Below are positions 34,927-43,182 of a stretch of DNA of 64,000 nt, piece after piece. The translations under genes and the position numbers were made by a program. Each line of letters begins with the position of its first letter. Position 1 is the stretch's first letter. Under the pieces are notes generated by a model. It was given only the letters and a program-made list of their open reading frames with translations. It did not search any database and had not been told where the DNA came from. Source of the stretch: Dyadobacter psychrophilus (GTDB lineage Bacteria > Bacteroidota > Bacteroidia > Cytophagales > Spirosomataceae); assembly GCF_900167945.1 (NCBI RefSeq), contig NZ_FUZA01000002.1, positions 186,001 to 250,000 of the forward strand, in the 5' to 3' direction.

Positions 34927-35205
34927 CTACGAAGAAGTGTAATGCCCTTTTGTAGAAATAACCGTAACCGTCACCTTTTTCTCGTCAACGGCATAGACGA
35001 TCCGATGTTCCTGATTTATTCTTCTGGACCAGAATCCTGCCAGGTTGTGTTTTAATTGTTCAGGTTGCCCGGTTCCGGTATAAGGGTGCTCAATCAATTC
35101 GTCAAGAAGTTTGCGGATTTTTCTGAGTGCGGGTTTATCACCGGATTTCCTGAGTTTATCAATGCCTTCGAGAGCCTTTGGAGTAAATTCAATAGAATAG
35201 CTCAT
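34927..35205 (-). CDS. yoeB: YoeB-type ribosome-dependent mRNA endonuclease toxin
   Basis: The 92-residue protein aligns closely with E. coli YoeB through 'GQPEQLKHNLAGFWSRRINQEHRIVYAV'. The catalytic residues correspond to Glu49, Arg68 and His88; the tail reads 'STKGHYTSS' instead of the usual C-terminal HYHY. YoeB cleaves mRNA at the ribosomal A site and is held inactive by YefM. The ATG overlaps the antitoxin stop (ATGA), giving the usual antitoxin-first coupling. Confidence 0.93.
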   Translation of the reverse strand: MSYSIEFTPKALEGIDKLRKSGDKPALRKIRKLLDELIEHPYTGTGQPEQLKHNLAGFWSRRINQEHRIVYAVDEKKVTVTVISTKGHYTSS

Positions 35206-35453
35206 AAACCCAGCAGCTCATCGAAATCGGCTTTTTCGACTTTGACTGTGTTGCCCTCTCGATACTGCCTGATCCCCTCCTGAACATTGGCCATTACCTC
35301 AGGGTCCATAAAATATTGATCTTTTGCGCCAACAGGAGTTAAAGCATAAGCTTTTTCCTTGCCTCGCTGAATGATTATTTGTTCGTTTTTGTCAGCCAGA
35401 TCCATGTATTTTTTTTGGTTATCCCTGAATTCACGTGAGCTAATTACCAGCAT
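35202..35453 (-). CDS. yefM: YefM/Phd-family antitoxin
   Basis: The 83-residue protein (start ATG at 35453) has the YefM/Phd N-terminal DNA-binding domain 'VISSREFRDNQKKYMDLADKNEQIIIQRGKEKAYALTPV' and an acidic C-terminal toxin-binding tail 'VEKADFDELLGL'. An upstream ATG at 35486 would add 11 residues but would place the operator dyad inside the gene, so 35453 is preferred. It neutralises YoeB and represses the operon. Confidence 0.9.
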   Translation of the reverse strand: MLVISSREFRDNQKKYMDLADKNEQIIIQRGKEKAYALTPVGAKDQYFMDPEVMANVQEGIRQYREGNTVKVEKADFDELLGL

Positions 35454-35467
35454 GATTGAGTAGTTGA

Positions 35468-35486
35468 GTGTACGAAATTGGTACAC
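35468..35486 (-). promoter_or_regulatory. Candidate YefM operator
   Basis: GTGTAC and GTACAC arms (35468-35473 and 35481-35486) form a perfect dyad with a 7-bp spacer, 15 bp upstream of the yefM ATG. E. coli YefM-YoeB binds palindromes with TGTACA cores, which resemble these arms. On the minus strand a TATACTTG sequence, one base from the -7 consensus, precedes and partly overlaps the dyad. Confidence 0.6.
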
Positions 35487-35516
35487 AAGTATAGCGAAAA
35501 ATTCGGAAAGATCATT

Positions 35517-36824
35517 TTAATCTCGCTCCAACCAAGCCCATCGCTTGGCCCAGTCCATTAAAAACTCCTTGCGGAACTTTGACACGGTTTTCGCGCCTTG
35601 TTGCTGGCTGAGGAATAGCTCAGGGTTGGGAAGGTCGCCGTACCAATGTCTTCCTAGTTTGTAATCGTTGGGCTTAGGTTTTCCGGGCCAAGGCGCTGTG
35701 CTGACGTATTTTCCCTTCTGGCCATTGAGCTGCTCAATGGAGCTTATGGTGACGTATTCACCAACTTCAACTTGCTTGGGAGAATAGCGGACTGCGTATT
35801 TGCCATTTCCAATGTAGTATCCGGGCCATTGCTGGCCGCCTATGCTTAATGTGAAAACGGTTGAGTCGGCTGGAACATTAAGCGCTGGCCCGTCAAATCG
35901 CCATTCAATGACGCCATAGGTGGCAACGGTGTCGGCTGCGGTGCTATTGCCGGTAAAAATTGTTTTTGAACTTCTCGTAATGGGCGTGAATGTGCCGCCC
36001 CAGCTTTCGCCTGCGGGATTTTCCGGTTCGCCATGCATTACGTATGCGAGCGAAGGCGTATCGCCCATTTTAATGTGACCTTTGTAATATTTGATAAAAT
36101 CCTTTCCCATTTCTCCTCGACCTTTGATGTAATTGGGATAATAGGCCTCCGCAGTGATGTCCTTTGGCGACTCCGAATCCATAAACCAGCCGCGGTAAGT
36201 GGCATTGCATTCAATCATCCAGAGGTCGGGATGGTTTTCGGCGATGTAATCGTAGGCATTCACGCCCCATTTTTTATTAGGGCCACCAATCCAGTAAACG
36301 CGGATCTTATCCTTGATCTCCGGCGCGTCATGCAATGCCTGCGCAACATCCTCAATGCCACCCCATACCAGCACCCAAAGAGGCTGATCAATCGATTTTT
36401 TGGCACAAGAAATTAACCATTCCGAACCTTCCGTAGATTTTCGTAACCCCGCGTACGGCGCCCACGCGGTAGCTCCCTGTTTACAGACATTTCGCAATGA
36501 AGCAGGTTCCGGAAATCCTTTTTTGTGTTTTAATAGTTTAGGAAGGTCTTTCTCGTAGAGATCGATCATGTCCAGGATGTCCTTTTTACGGCCAGTTTGA
36601 AATGATGTGGAAACCAATCCTTCAATTTGAAACAGATCGGCATACATCAGCAAATGGATCATGGATTGAAAATCATCGGGATCTGTGCCGCCTATATCAG
36701 TGCTGATAAAAATGCGTGGTTTCTGCTGTGCCTTCGCGCAGAAGTTGCTCAATGTCAAAGCCATGATGAGCAGTATTATGCCAAACCGGCTGCTTGCTTC
36801 CTTCGTTAAGTATTGGATAAACAT
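35517..36824 (-). CDS. Sde182-like nucleoside-hydrolase-fold protein (DUF1593), secreted
   Basis: From the ATG at 36824 the protein has 435 residues with a signal peptide (hydrophobic 'FGIILLIMALTLSNF', cleavage near 'CAKAQQ'). The N-terminal domain 'PRIFISTDIGGTDPDDFQSMIHLLMYAD' has the Asp-rich metal site of nucleoside hydrolases in the DUF1593/Sde182 variant, and 'VLVWGGIEDVAQAL', 'VYWIGGPNKKWG' and 'IECNATYRGWF' follow. The C-terminal 100 residues look like the Sde182 beta-sandwich. Sde182 was described as cellulose-binding; the enzymatic activity is unsettled. It is divergent from the second susC. An in-frame ATG at 36869 falls inside a hairpin and is not preferred. Confidence 0.85.
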   Translation of the reverse strand: MFIQYLTKEASSRFGIILLIMALTLSNFCAKAQQKPRIFISTDIGGTDPDDFQSMIHLLMYADLFQIEGLVSTSFQTGRKKDILDMIDLYEKDLPKLLKHKKGFPEPASLRNVCKQGATAWAPYAGLRKSTEGSEWLISCAKKSIDQPLWVLVWGGIEDVAQALHDAPEIKDKIRVYWIGGPNKKWGVNAYDYIAENHPDLWMIECNATYRGWFMDSESPKDITAEAYYPNYIKGRGEMGKDFIKYYKGHIKMGDTPSLAYVMHGEPENPAGESWGGTFTPITRSSKTIFTGNSTAADTVATYGVIEWRFDGPALNVPADSTVFTLSIGGQQWPGYYIGNGKYAVRYSPKQVEVGEYVTISSIEQLNGQKGKYVSTAPWPGKPKPNDYKLGRHWYGDLPNPELFLSQQQGAKTVSKFRKEFLMDWAKRWAWLERD

Positions 36825-36851
36825 TGTTTTCTGATTAAGCGACAGAGAATG

Positions 36852-36884
36852 ATTCGCTAAAAGCAGCATTTGCTTTTAGCGAAT
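36852..36884 (-). promoter_or_regulatory. Perfect 14-bp inverted repeat upstream of the DUF1593 gene
   Basis: ATTCGCTAAAAGCA (36852-36865) and TGCTTTTAGCGAAT (36871-36884) are perfect complements with a 5-nt loop, 28 bp upstream of the chosen ATG. On the minus strand TATCTTTA (36888-36895), one base from the -7 consensus, lies just before it, so the repeat covers the expected transcription start and leader. No T-tract follows. It could be a strong operator or an mRNA 5' hairpin. Confidence 0.6.
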
Positions 36885-37306
36885 TTGTAAAGATAAAAAG
36901 AAAGCAATCGAAAAAAATAGAAATTAAACGATGGTTGCTCCTGAGGGGATTAATTAGGAAGAAATTTTAAATGGACACACCAAAAGAAACGGCTAAGAAT
37001 CAATGCTAACAGCCGGTTATGGTAGTATTTTTCAATAAAATGCTTAATTAGTTCTAAAAAGACGTCAAAATACAGTCAATACTAATCAAATCCCGAAACG
37101 TTTTTGGTATTATTTTACTTTAAAATTGTATTGTGAAAATCGATTTGACACCTAATCATCAAAACTAAATATGCCTATGAATACTACTATCAGCGATAGA
37201 TGACATGACGTTTATTGTAATCAGTTAAGTCGTGATGCGGCATTTTTGCGCCGGTGACTGGCTACGTCTTAGATTTTAATTCTCACCGTTAAGTTAACTC
37301 AATTTT
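36885..37306. promoter_or_regulatory. Divergent control region of DUF1593 and susC-2, with LacI-like sites
   Basis: This 422-bp AT-rich stretch has no gene. It contains two CG-centred palindromes: AAACGTTT at 37096-37103 and AAATCGATTT at 37137-37146, centre to centre 42 bp (four helical turns). The second shares its ten-base core with the operators upstream of the first susC. A weak TTG-N21-TAGATTTT pair lies at 37246-37277, 30 bp before the susC-2 ATG. Confidence 0.4.
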
Positions 37307-40300
37307 ATGAACCCAATTAGACAAAATCCCTCCCAGGGACTTTGCAAGCTTCTTTGTGCCGTAATGGTAACAGGAATAATGCATTCCCCGGGCATGATAA
37401 CCGCCTCACCCGTTCCCGGGCCGAGGGCGGTTGATTTCCATCTTCGCGTCGATAAAACGCTGACCGGCAAAGTGATCGATGAAAAAAATACGCCATTGCC
37501 AGGCGTGAGCGTCATTATTAAAGGAAGCAGCAGAGGGACTACCACGGGCACAGACGGAAGCTTCACCTTGGTAGTTGAAGATGCGGCACAAACGCTGACC
37601 TTTTCTTTCATCGGCTACACGTCTCAGGATGTGGCCATTGGCAATCAATCTGCATTCAATATCACATTGCTTCCCAGCAGCGAGGAACTCACCGAAGTCG
37701 TGGTTGTGGGCTACGGCACGCAGTCGTCGGCAGCAGTAACAGGTGCGGTCAGTAACATTCAGGCAAAGGACCTGATCAGGACGCCGTCCATTGGAACTTC
37801 CGATGCGCTGGTTGGCCGGGTGCAGGGGATTACGGCCCGGAAAGCAGATGCGCGCCCGGGCGCGGCAACCACCATCCAGATCCGGAATTTGGGAACGCCG
37901 CTTTATGTTATTGATGGGATTCCTTCGGATGCCGCCAACTTCAACAACCTGGGACAGAACGACATCGAGAGTGTTTCCATCCTGAAAGATGCATCTGCGG
38001 CAGTATATGGACTTCGGGCTGCGAACGGAGTGGTGCTCATTACTACCAAACGCGGAAAAGCAGGCGACGGGCCGGCCAAGATCAACATTTCAGGCTATTA
38101 CGGTTTACAAAACTTTACGCGTTATCCCAAGCCGGCGAGTGCTTATCAGCATATGCGAGGCCTTGTGGAGTCGGACGTGAACCAGGGGCGCACACCTTCT
38201 ATCACACCTGAGGAACTGGCCAAATGGAAAACCGGGACCGAAAAAGGTTATCAGAGCTTTGATTATTACAAAATGGTAATGCGTCCGAATGTGCCGCAGT
38301 ATTCGGTGAATGCCAACGTTTCCGGCGGCACAGAAAAGATCAGTTATTTTCTTTCTGTGGGGCATTTGAGCCAGGATGCACTAATTAAAGACTACAACTT
38401 CAAACGCACCAACGTGCAGGCGAACGTGGAGTCGAGCATTACCAAAAGGTTGAAAGTGGGCGCGCAGATCAGCGCCCGTATTGAAGATCGCTTTCAGGTG
38501 GGTGTCCCCGGGCTGGACGATTATTTCAACCCGTTCCTGAGTATTTTCACAATGTGGCCTACCGAGCGCCCTTATGCGAACGATAACCCGAAATACATTA
38601 ACCAAACGCACAATGTGAATGTGAACCCTGCCACTTACAAGAGAGATGTGACGGGATACATTGACGAAATTACAAGGGTGGTGAAAGGAAATTTTTACGC
38701 GGAATACGATTTTGCATTTGGCTTGAAAGTAAAAGGAACGTATTCCTACCAGTATCACAACTTTGATTTTGATGGTTTTGAATACACTTATGATGCTTAT
38801 AATTATGATGCGGCAACGGATAAATACAATGTTGTCGCAGGCGGCGGAAACCAGAATCCGTGGCGGGAGCGTCGGAAACGCAATATTGTTGACCGTTTCG
38901 CGCAGTTGCAGCTTAATTACAGCAAAACATTCGGTGATCACGAAGTTTCGGCCGTTGCCGCCTATGAGCAGTCGGATAATGTGAACACTTACCTGGTTGT
39001 GCACACCGTTCCGCCTAACAATTACATTCCTTTAATGTCATTTGCAAATCAGGATCTCTTAATTGACGAATGGAGCACAGAGGCAAGGGCGGGATACATT
39101 GGCCGGGTGAATTATAATTTCAAACAAAAATATCTGCTGGAAGCGGTGGGCCGCTACGATGGTTCCTTCCTTTACGCTCCTGGAAAACGATTTGGGTTTT
39201 TCCCTGGTGTTTCGGCGGGATGGCGGATTTCCGAGGAAAATTTCTTTAAAGGAAAGCTCGAAAATGTGTTCAGCAGCCTGAAAATCCGCGCTTCTTACGG
39301 TCGCACGGGAAGTGACAGGAATGCTACTGTTGCCAATGAGCCATTTATTGTAGCGCCTTTCAGCTATTTGCCAGGGTATAATTTCTTACAAGGAAGCGCC
39401 ATTTTTAACGGACAATATAACATCGGCGTAAGGCCGCGCGGCTTGCCTATTACGACGCTTTCCTGGATTACCAATATTTCTACCAACCTGGGTGTTGATT
39501 TTGGTTTGCTGGGTGGGAAGTTGAATGGTCAGGTTGATATTTTTCAAAGAAAAAGGGACGGACTTCCTGCCGCCCGCTATGACGTTCTGCTGCCTTCGGA
39601 GGTGGGTTATACATTGCCCAACGAAAACCTGAACAGCGATACGCACCGCGGGATAGAGGGTGTTTTGACCTATAAAAGTTCAGTTGGACAGTTTGACTAC
39701 ACGGTCAGCGCTAATGCAACATTGTCTCGCCGCCGCGACCTGGATTTTTACAAGCCGCGTTTTGGTAACTCTTATAATGAATACCGCGATTCTTATGTGG
39801 ACCGCTGGGGAAACATTAACTGGGGTTACCAGGTTGAAGGCCAGTTCCAATCGCAGGAGCAAATTGAAAGTCATCCGATTGACAACGACGGCCAGGGCAA
39901 CCGCACGCATCTGCCAGGGGATTTCATTTACAAAGATGTGAATGGTGACGGCATTATCAACGGCCTCGACGAGCGTCCGATTGGTTATGCAGAAGGCGCA
40001 AACCCTTACCTGAGCTTTGCCCTGAACGGAAGCATTTCTTACAAAGGTTTCTCGCTATTTGCTGATTTTGCAGGTGCTTCACTACAAAGCTTCCAGCGTG
40101 CATGGGAGTTGAAAATCCCTTATCAGAATAATGGAACGTCGCCGCATTTCATGCTCGAAGACCGCTGGCACCGCGAAGATCCCTTTGATCCAACCAGCCA
40201 ATGGATTCCCGGCACTTACCCGGCCATTAGAAAGGATAATTCGAGCCATGTAAATTTCCGGAAAAGTGATTTCTGGATTACCAATGTACGCTATATCCGT

Positions 40301-40510
40301 CTGAGGAACATTGAATTAGGATATAATTTCGATCCAAAAGTTTTCAAGAAACTGGGAAGCAGCGGACTCCGGGTTTATGTCAATGCGAGCAATCTGTTCT
40401 CGATTGACAATGTGAAAAAGTATGAGATCGATCCCGAGATTTCTTCCGGTAATGCACTTGTGTATCCGCAGCAGCGCCTGTTTAATGCCGGTTTTAGTAT
40501 TAATTTTTAA
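37307..40510 (+). CDS. SusC/RagA-type TonB-dependent transporter (second PUL)
   Basis: The 1067-residue protein has a longer N-terminal export region (about 50 residues with 'LCKLLCAVMVTGIM') before the carboxypeptidase-D-like domain 'LTGKVIDEKNTPLPGVSVIIKG'. The SusC signature 'EVVVVGYGTQSSAAVTGAVSNI', the plug motif 'IRNLGTPLYVIDGIPSD' and 'LKDASAAVYGLRAANGVVLITT' follow, then a long barrel ending 'FNAGFSINF'. It is expected to import an oligomeric nutrient with the SusD protein encoded 12 bp downstream. Cargo cannot be inferred because no glycosidase gene follows. Confidence 0.95.
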   Translation: MNPIRQNPSQGLCKLLCAVMVTGIMHSPGMITASPVPGPRAVDFHLRVDKTLTGKVIDEKNTPLPGVSVIIKGSSRGTTTGTDGSFTLVVEDAAQTLTFSFIGYTSQDVAIGNQSAFNITLLPSSEELTEVVVVGYGTQSSAAVTGAVSNIQAKDLIRTPSIGTSDALVGRVQGITARKADARPGAATTIQIRNLGTPLYVIDGIPSDAANFNNLGQNDIESVSILKDASAAVYGLRAANGVVLITTKRGKAGDGPAKINISGYYGLQNFTRYPKPASAYQHMRGLVESDVNQGRTPSITPEELAKWKTGTEKGYQSFDYYKMVMRPNVPQYSVNANVSGGTEKISYFLSVGHLSQDALIKDYNFKRTNVQANVESSITKRLKVGAQISARIEDRFQVGVPGLDDYFNPFLSIFTMWPTERPYANDNPKYINQTHNVNVNPATYKRDVTGYIDEITRVVKGNFYAEYDFAFGLKVKGTYSYQYHNFDFDGFEYTYDAYNYDAATDKYNVVAGGGNQNPWRERRKRNIVDRFAQLQLNYSKTFGDHEVSAVAAYEQSDNVNTYLVVHTVPPNNYIPLMSFANQDLLIDEWSTEARAGYIGRVNYNFKQKYLLEAVGRYDGSFLYAPGKRFGFFPGVSAGWRISEENFFKGKLENVFSSLKIRASYGRTGSDRNATVANEPFIVAPFSYLPGYNFLQGSAIFNGQYNIGVRPRGLPITTLSWITNISTNLGVDFGLLGGKLNGQVDIFQRKRDGLPAARYDVLLPSEVGYTLPNENLNSDTHRGIEGVLTYKSSVGQFDYTVSANATLSRRRDLDFYKPRFGNSYNEYRDSYVDRWGNINWGYQVEGQFQSQEQIESHPIDNDGQGNRTHLPGDFIYKDVNGDGIINGLDERPIGYAEGANPYLSFALNGSISYKGFSLFADFAGASLQSFQRAWELKIPYQNNGTSPHFMLEDRWHREDPFDPTSQWIPGTYPAIRKDNSSHVNFRKSDFWITNVRYIRLRNIELGYNFDPKVFKKLGSSGLRVYVNASNLFSIDNVKKYEIDPEISSGNALVYPQQRLFNAGFSINF

Positions 40511-40522
40511 TTCAAATTCGCT

Positions 40523-42406
40523 ATGCAACGATTTTCAAGATATATCCTCGTCCTCGTTGTCCTGACCATGTCGGGATGCGCGGAAGAGTGGCTCGACAGA
40601 AAGCCACAAAACATTATTCTGGAAGACCAGATCTGGAACGATCCCAAGCTGATCACCGGCCTGCTCGCCAATTATTACGACCGTTTGCCTTACCACACCG
40701 ACCTGAATCACGGATCGACAACGGATAATGCGATCCCTAACAAGGAAGGATGGCAGGACTTTGCGGCTTACGATGAGGCCATGTGGTCCAACAATGATGA
40801 TGCCCGCAACAACATTGTTACATATGCGTTCGACCGGTGGAGACTTTGGGATTATGTGTTGGTAAGGGACATTAATCTGGCCCTGGAAAACATTGAGAAG
40901 TTTGGAACTTCGCTGTCAGCAGAACAAAAAGTCCAGTTTTCGGCAGAACTTCGCTTCCTGCGTGCTCAGGTTTATTTTGATTTGGTGAAAAGAATGGGCG
41001 GTGTGCCGCTGGTTACCAAGCAGTTGATCTACGATTACAATGGTGATCCTTCGTATTTGCAGCAGCCCCGCGCCAAAGAAGAGGAAGTCTACGATTTCAT
41101 TGCTTCGGAACTCGATGCGATCAAGGATCAGCTTGGTAATGGCGGCAGCAACACGCGGGCCAACAAATATACCGCTATGGCGCTCAAAAGCCGGGCAATG
41201 CTTTACGCCGGATCTATTGCCAAATACAATAACCTGATGGCATCACCGATTTCGACGCCTGGCGGTGAAGTTGGGATTCCAGCTTCGAGGGCCAATGATT
41301 ATTATGCCAAATCACTCGCTGCCTCCGAAGAGATCATCAATAGCGGAATTTATCAGCTATATAAAACCAATCCTAACCTGGGCGAAAACTTTTATGATGC
41401 GATCACCAAAAAATCAGCCAATCCGGAGATCATCCTGGCGCAGGATTTTTTGGTAAGCAAAGATAAAAGACATGGTTTTACTTATGATAACATCGCCCGT
41501 AATGTGCGTGAAGACAATCTCTCGTCGTCTTCCATTACGCCGTCGCTGAATCTGGTGGAGGATTTTGAATATTTGGACGGAACTTCCGGTGAGCTGAAAA
41601 CGCGCAATACAGGTAACACAGACTATATTTATTACAATAATGTGGCCGACATTTTTGCCAATAAGGATGCCCGTTTGTATGGAACGATCGTTTATCCCGG
41701 AACATCATTCCGCGGTACGCCGGTGCAGATCCAGGCCGGGGTAAAAGTTTGGAATGGCAATACAAGCAGCTTTCAGAATGTGGAATCCAATACATTGGGC
41801 TCCACTTATGAAGATGGAGGCTTGCTAACCGGTTCGTCGGGCCCGCAACGCTCTCAGACGGAAGTTACCAATTCGGGTTTCTATCTGAGAAAATATGTGG
41901 ATCAAACCGCTATGTCCAGCACGCGCGGTATCCGCAGCGATATGTGGTGGGTACGCTATCGCCTGGGTGAAATTTATCTGAATGCAGCAGAGGCAGCACT
42001 GGAAACAGGTAAAACAGCCAATGCATTAAAATACGTTAATCTGGTTCGCGAGCGTGCAGGATTTGGAGCGAACAGCCTTAAAACCTTGACCATTGCTCGT
42101 TTGCAAAACGAAAGACGCGTCGAGCTGGCCTTCGAAGATCACCGTGTCTGGGACCTGAAAAGATGGCGGATAGCCCATGAGCTCTGGAACGGCAATGCGT
42201 CCAATCCAGATGCGGTCATTTATGCATTATATCCTTACCGCGTCGTGCGCCCGGGGCATGCGACACACGGAAAATATGTGTTCGACAAACTCGTGGCGCC
42301 CCGTTTCCGCGCGCCGAGATTTTTCCAGATGGGCAATTATTACTCGTCCATCGAACAGATCGTGATCGATAACAACCCAAAAATTGTCAGGAACCCATTT
42401 CATTGA
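40523..42406 (+). CDS. SusD/RagB-family lipoprotein (second PUL)
   Basis: This is a 627-residue SusD homologue with lipobox 'LTMSGCAEEW'. Family motifs are 'LDRKPQNIILEDQIWNDPKLITGLLANYYDRL', 'AELRFLRAQVYFDLVKRMGGVPLVTKQ', 'VRYRLGEIYLNAAEAALETGK' and 'NERRVELAFEDHRVWDLKRWR'. It is longer than the first SusD (483), with insertions in the ligand-binding half. It pairs with the SusC directly upstream. Confidence 0.95.
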   Translation: MQRFSRYILVLVVLTMSGCAEEWLDRKPQNIILEDQIWNDPKLITGLLANYYDRLPYHTDLNHGSTTDNAIPNKEGWQDFAAYDEAMWSNNDDARNNIVTYAFDRWRLWDYVLVRDINLALENIEKFGTSLSAEQKVQFSAELRFLRAQVYFDLVKRMGGVPLVTKQLIYDYNGDPSYLQQPRAKEEEVYDFIASELDAIKDQLGNGGSNTRANKYTAMALKSRAMLYAGSIAKYNNLMASPISTPGGEVGIPASRANDYYAKSLAASEEIINSGIYQLYKTNPNLGENFYDAITKKSANPEIILAQDFLVSKDKRHGFTYDNIARNVREDNLSSSSITPSLNLVEDFEYLDGTSGELKTRNTGNTDYIYYNNVADIFANKDARLYGTIVYPGTSFRGTPVQIQAGVKVWNGNTSSFQNVESNTLGSTYEDGGLLTGSSGPQRSQTEVTNSGFYLRKYVDQTAMSSTRGIRSDMWWVRYRLGEIYLNAAEAALETGKTANALKYVNLVRERAGFGANSLKTLTIARLQNERRVELAFEDHRVWDLKRWRIAHELWNGNASNPDAVIYALYPYRVVRPGHATHGKYVFDKLVAPRFRAPRFFQMGNYYSSIEQIVIDNNPKIVRNPFH

Positions 42407-42414
42407 TCCGCATT

Positions 42415-43110
42415 ATGAAAGCAAATAACATTCATTTCAAACCTTTATTCCTGGCTCTGCTGGCGTTAAGCGCGCTGATTTCAGCCTGTGAAAAAGATAA
42501 TCGTGTAGAACCGAAGTCGGTTCTCAAGGGGCGGGTCGTTTACGAAGGCCAGCCGGTGGGGCTGCGTTCCAATGGCGTTCAGCTGGAATTGTGGCAGCGT
42601 GGTTATCAATTATTTACAAAAATTCCTGTTCACGTGCGGCAGGACGGCACATTCTCAGCCGCTCTTTTTGACGGCAATTACAAGCTGGTCCGGTTGCGCG
42701 GGAATGGTCCGTGGGTGGATAATACGGATACAATCGAGGTTGCATTGAGCGGAAATACGGAACTGGATGTGCCTGTTCAGCCTTATTTTGTTTTTCAAAA
42801 TGACACTTATGCAAAAGGTGAAGGAAAAGTGTCGGCCACATTCAGCCTCAAACAAGTAACCGCTGCCAGGACATTGGAAAGGGTCAATTTATACGTTGGA
42901 ACAACCAGCATTGTCGATCCAAACAACAATGCTGCCAACGCCCAGGAGGTTGCGGCGAACATAAAGGATCTTTCCAAACCAATTACTCTGACTGCAACGC
43001 TTCCAGCTGCGCTCGCAGGAAGGGATTATGTGTATGTGCGGGTAGGAGTGAAGACCTCCGGAGTTGGCGAGATGCTTTTTGGCGAGCCTCAGAAGGTGAT
43101 GTTGAAGTAA
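42415..43110 (+). CDS. DUF3823 surface lipoprotein of the second PUL
   Basis: The 231-residue protein begins at the ATG at 42415, 8 bp after the susD stop; a TTG at 42403 overlapping susD is possible but less likely. The lipobox is 'LSALISACEKD'. The segment 'LKGRVVYEGQPVGLRSNGVQLELWQRGYQLFTKIPVHVRQDGTFSAALFDGNYKL' is the DUF3823 N-terminal beta-sandwich and a second sandwich follows. These proteins sit where SusE/SusF do in other loci and probably assist glycan binding. A long terminator hairpin follows the stop. Confidence 0.88.
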   Translation: MKANNIHFKPLFLALLALSALISACEKDNRVEPKSVLKGRVVYEGQPVGLRSNGVQLELWQRGYQLFTKIPVHVRQDGTFSAALFDGNYKLVRLRGNGPWVDNTDTIEVALSGNTELDVPVQPYFVFQNDTYAKGEGKVSATFSLKQVTAARTLERVNLYVGTTSIVDPNNNAANAQEVAANIKDLSKPITLTATLPAALAGRDYVYVRVGVKTSGVGEMLFGEPQKVMLK

Positions 43111-43117
43111 TAGTTAC

Positions 43118-43182
43118 AAGCATTGTCAGCCTGATCAGACCGGGCCGCCCCGCGGTCCGGTCCGATCAGGCTGACAATGCTT
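43118..43182. terminator. Bidirectional hairpin terminator between convergent genes
   Basis: The outer arms (43118-43136 and 43164-43182) are 19-bp perfect complements. After one A/C mismatch the stem continues for 11 pairs (GACCGG, one G-U, CCGC with GCGG and CCGGTC) to a CCC loop. The hairpin lies between the DUF3823 stop and the convergent oxidoreductase stop, and its last base is part of that stop codon. There is no long T-tract, but such stable hairpins between convergent genes usually end transcription both ways. Confidence 0.65.

Noticed and set aside
34927-35453. Toxin-antitoxin pair as evidence for a mobile or defence island
   Set aside because: No integrase, transposase, tRNA boundary or defence gene lies nearby; yefM-yoeB pairs are common in ordinary chromosomal regions.
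38381-39004. Antisense open frame of 207 codons inside the second susC
   Set aside because: No domain or initiation signal; it lies wholly inside a well-conserved SusC barrel.
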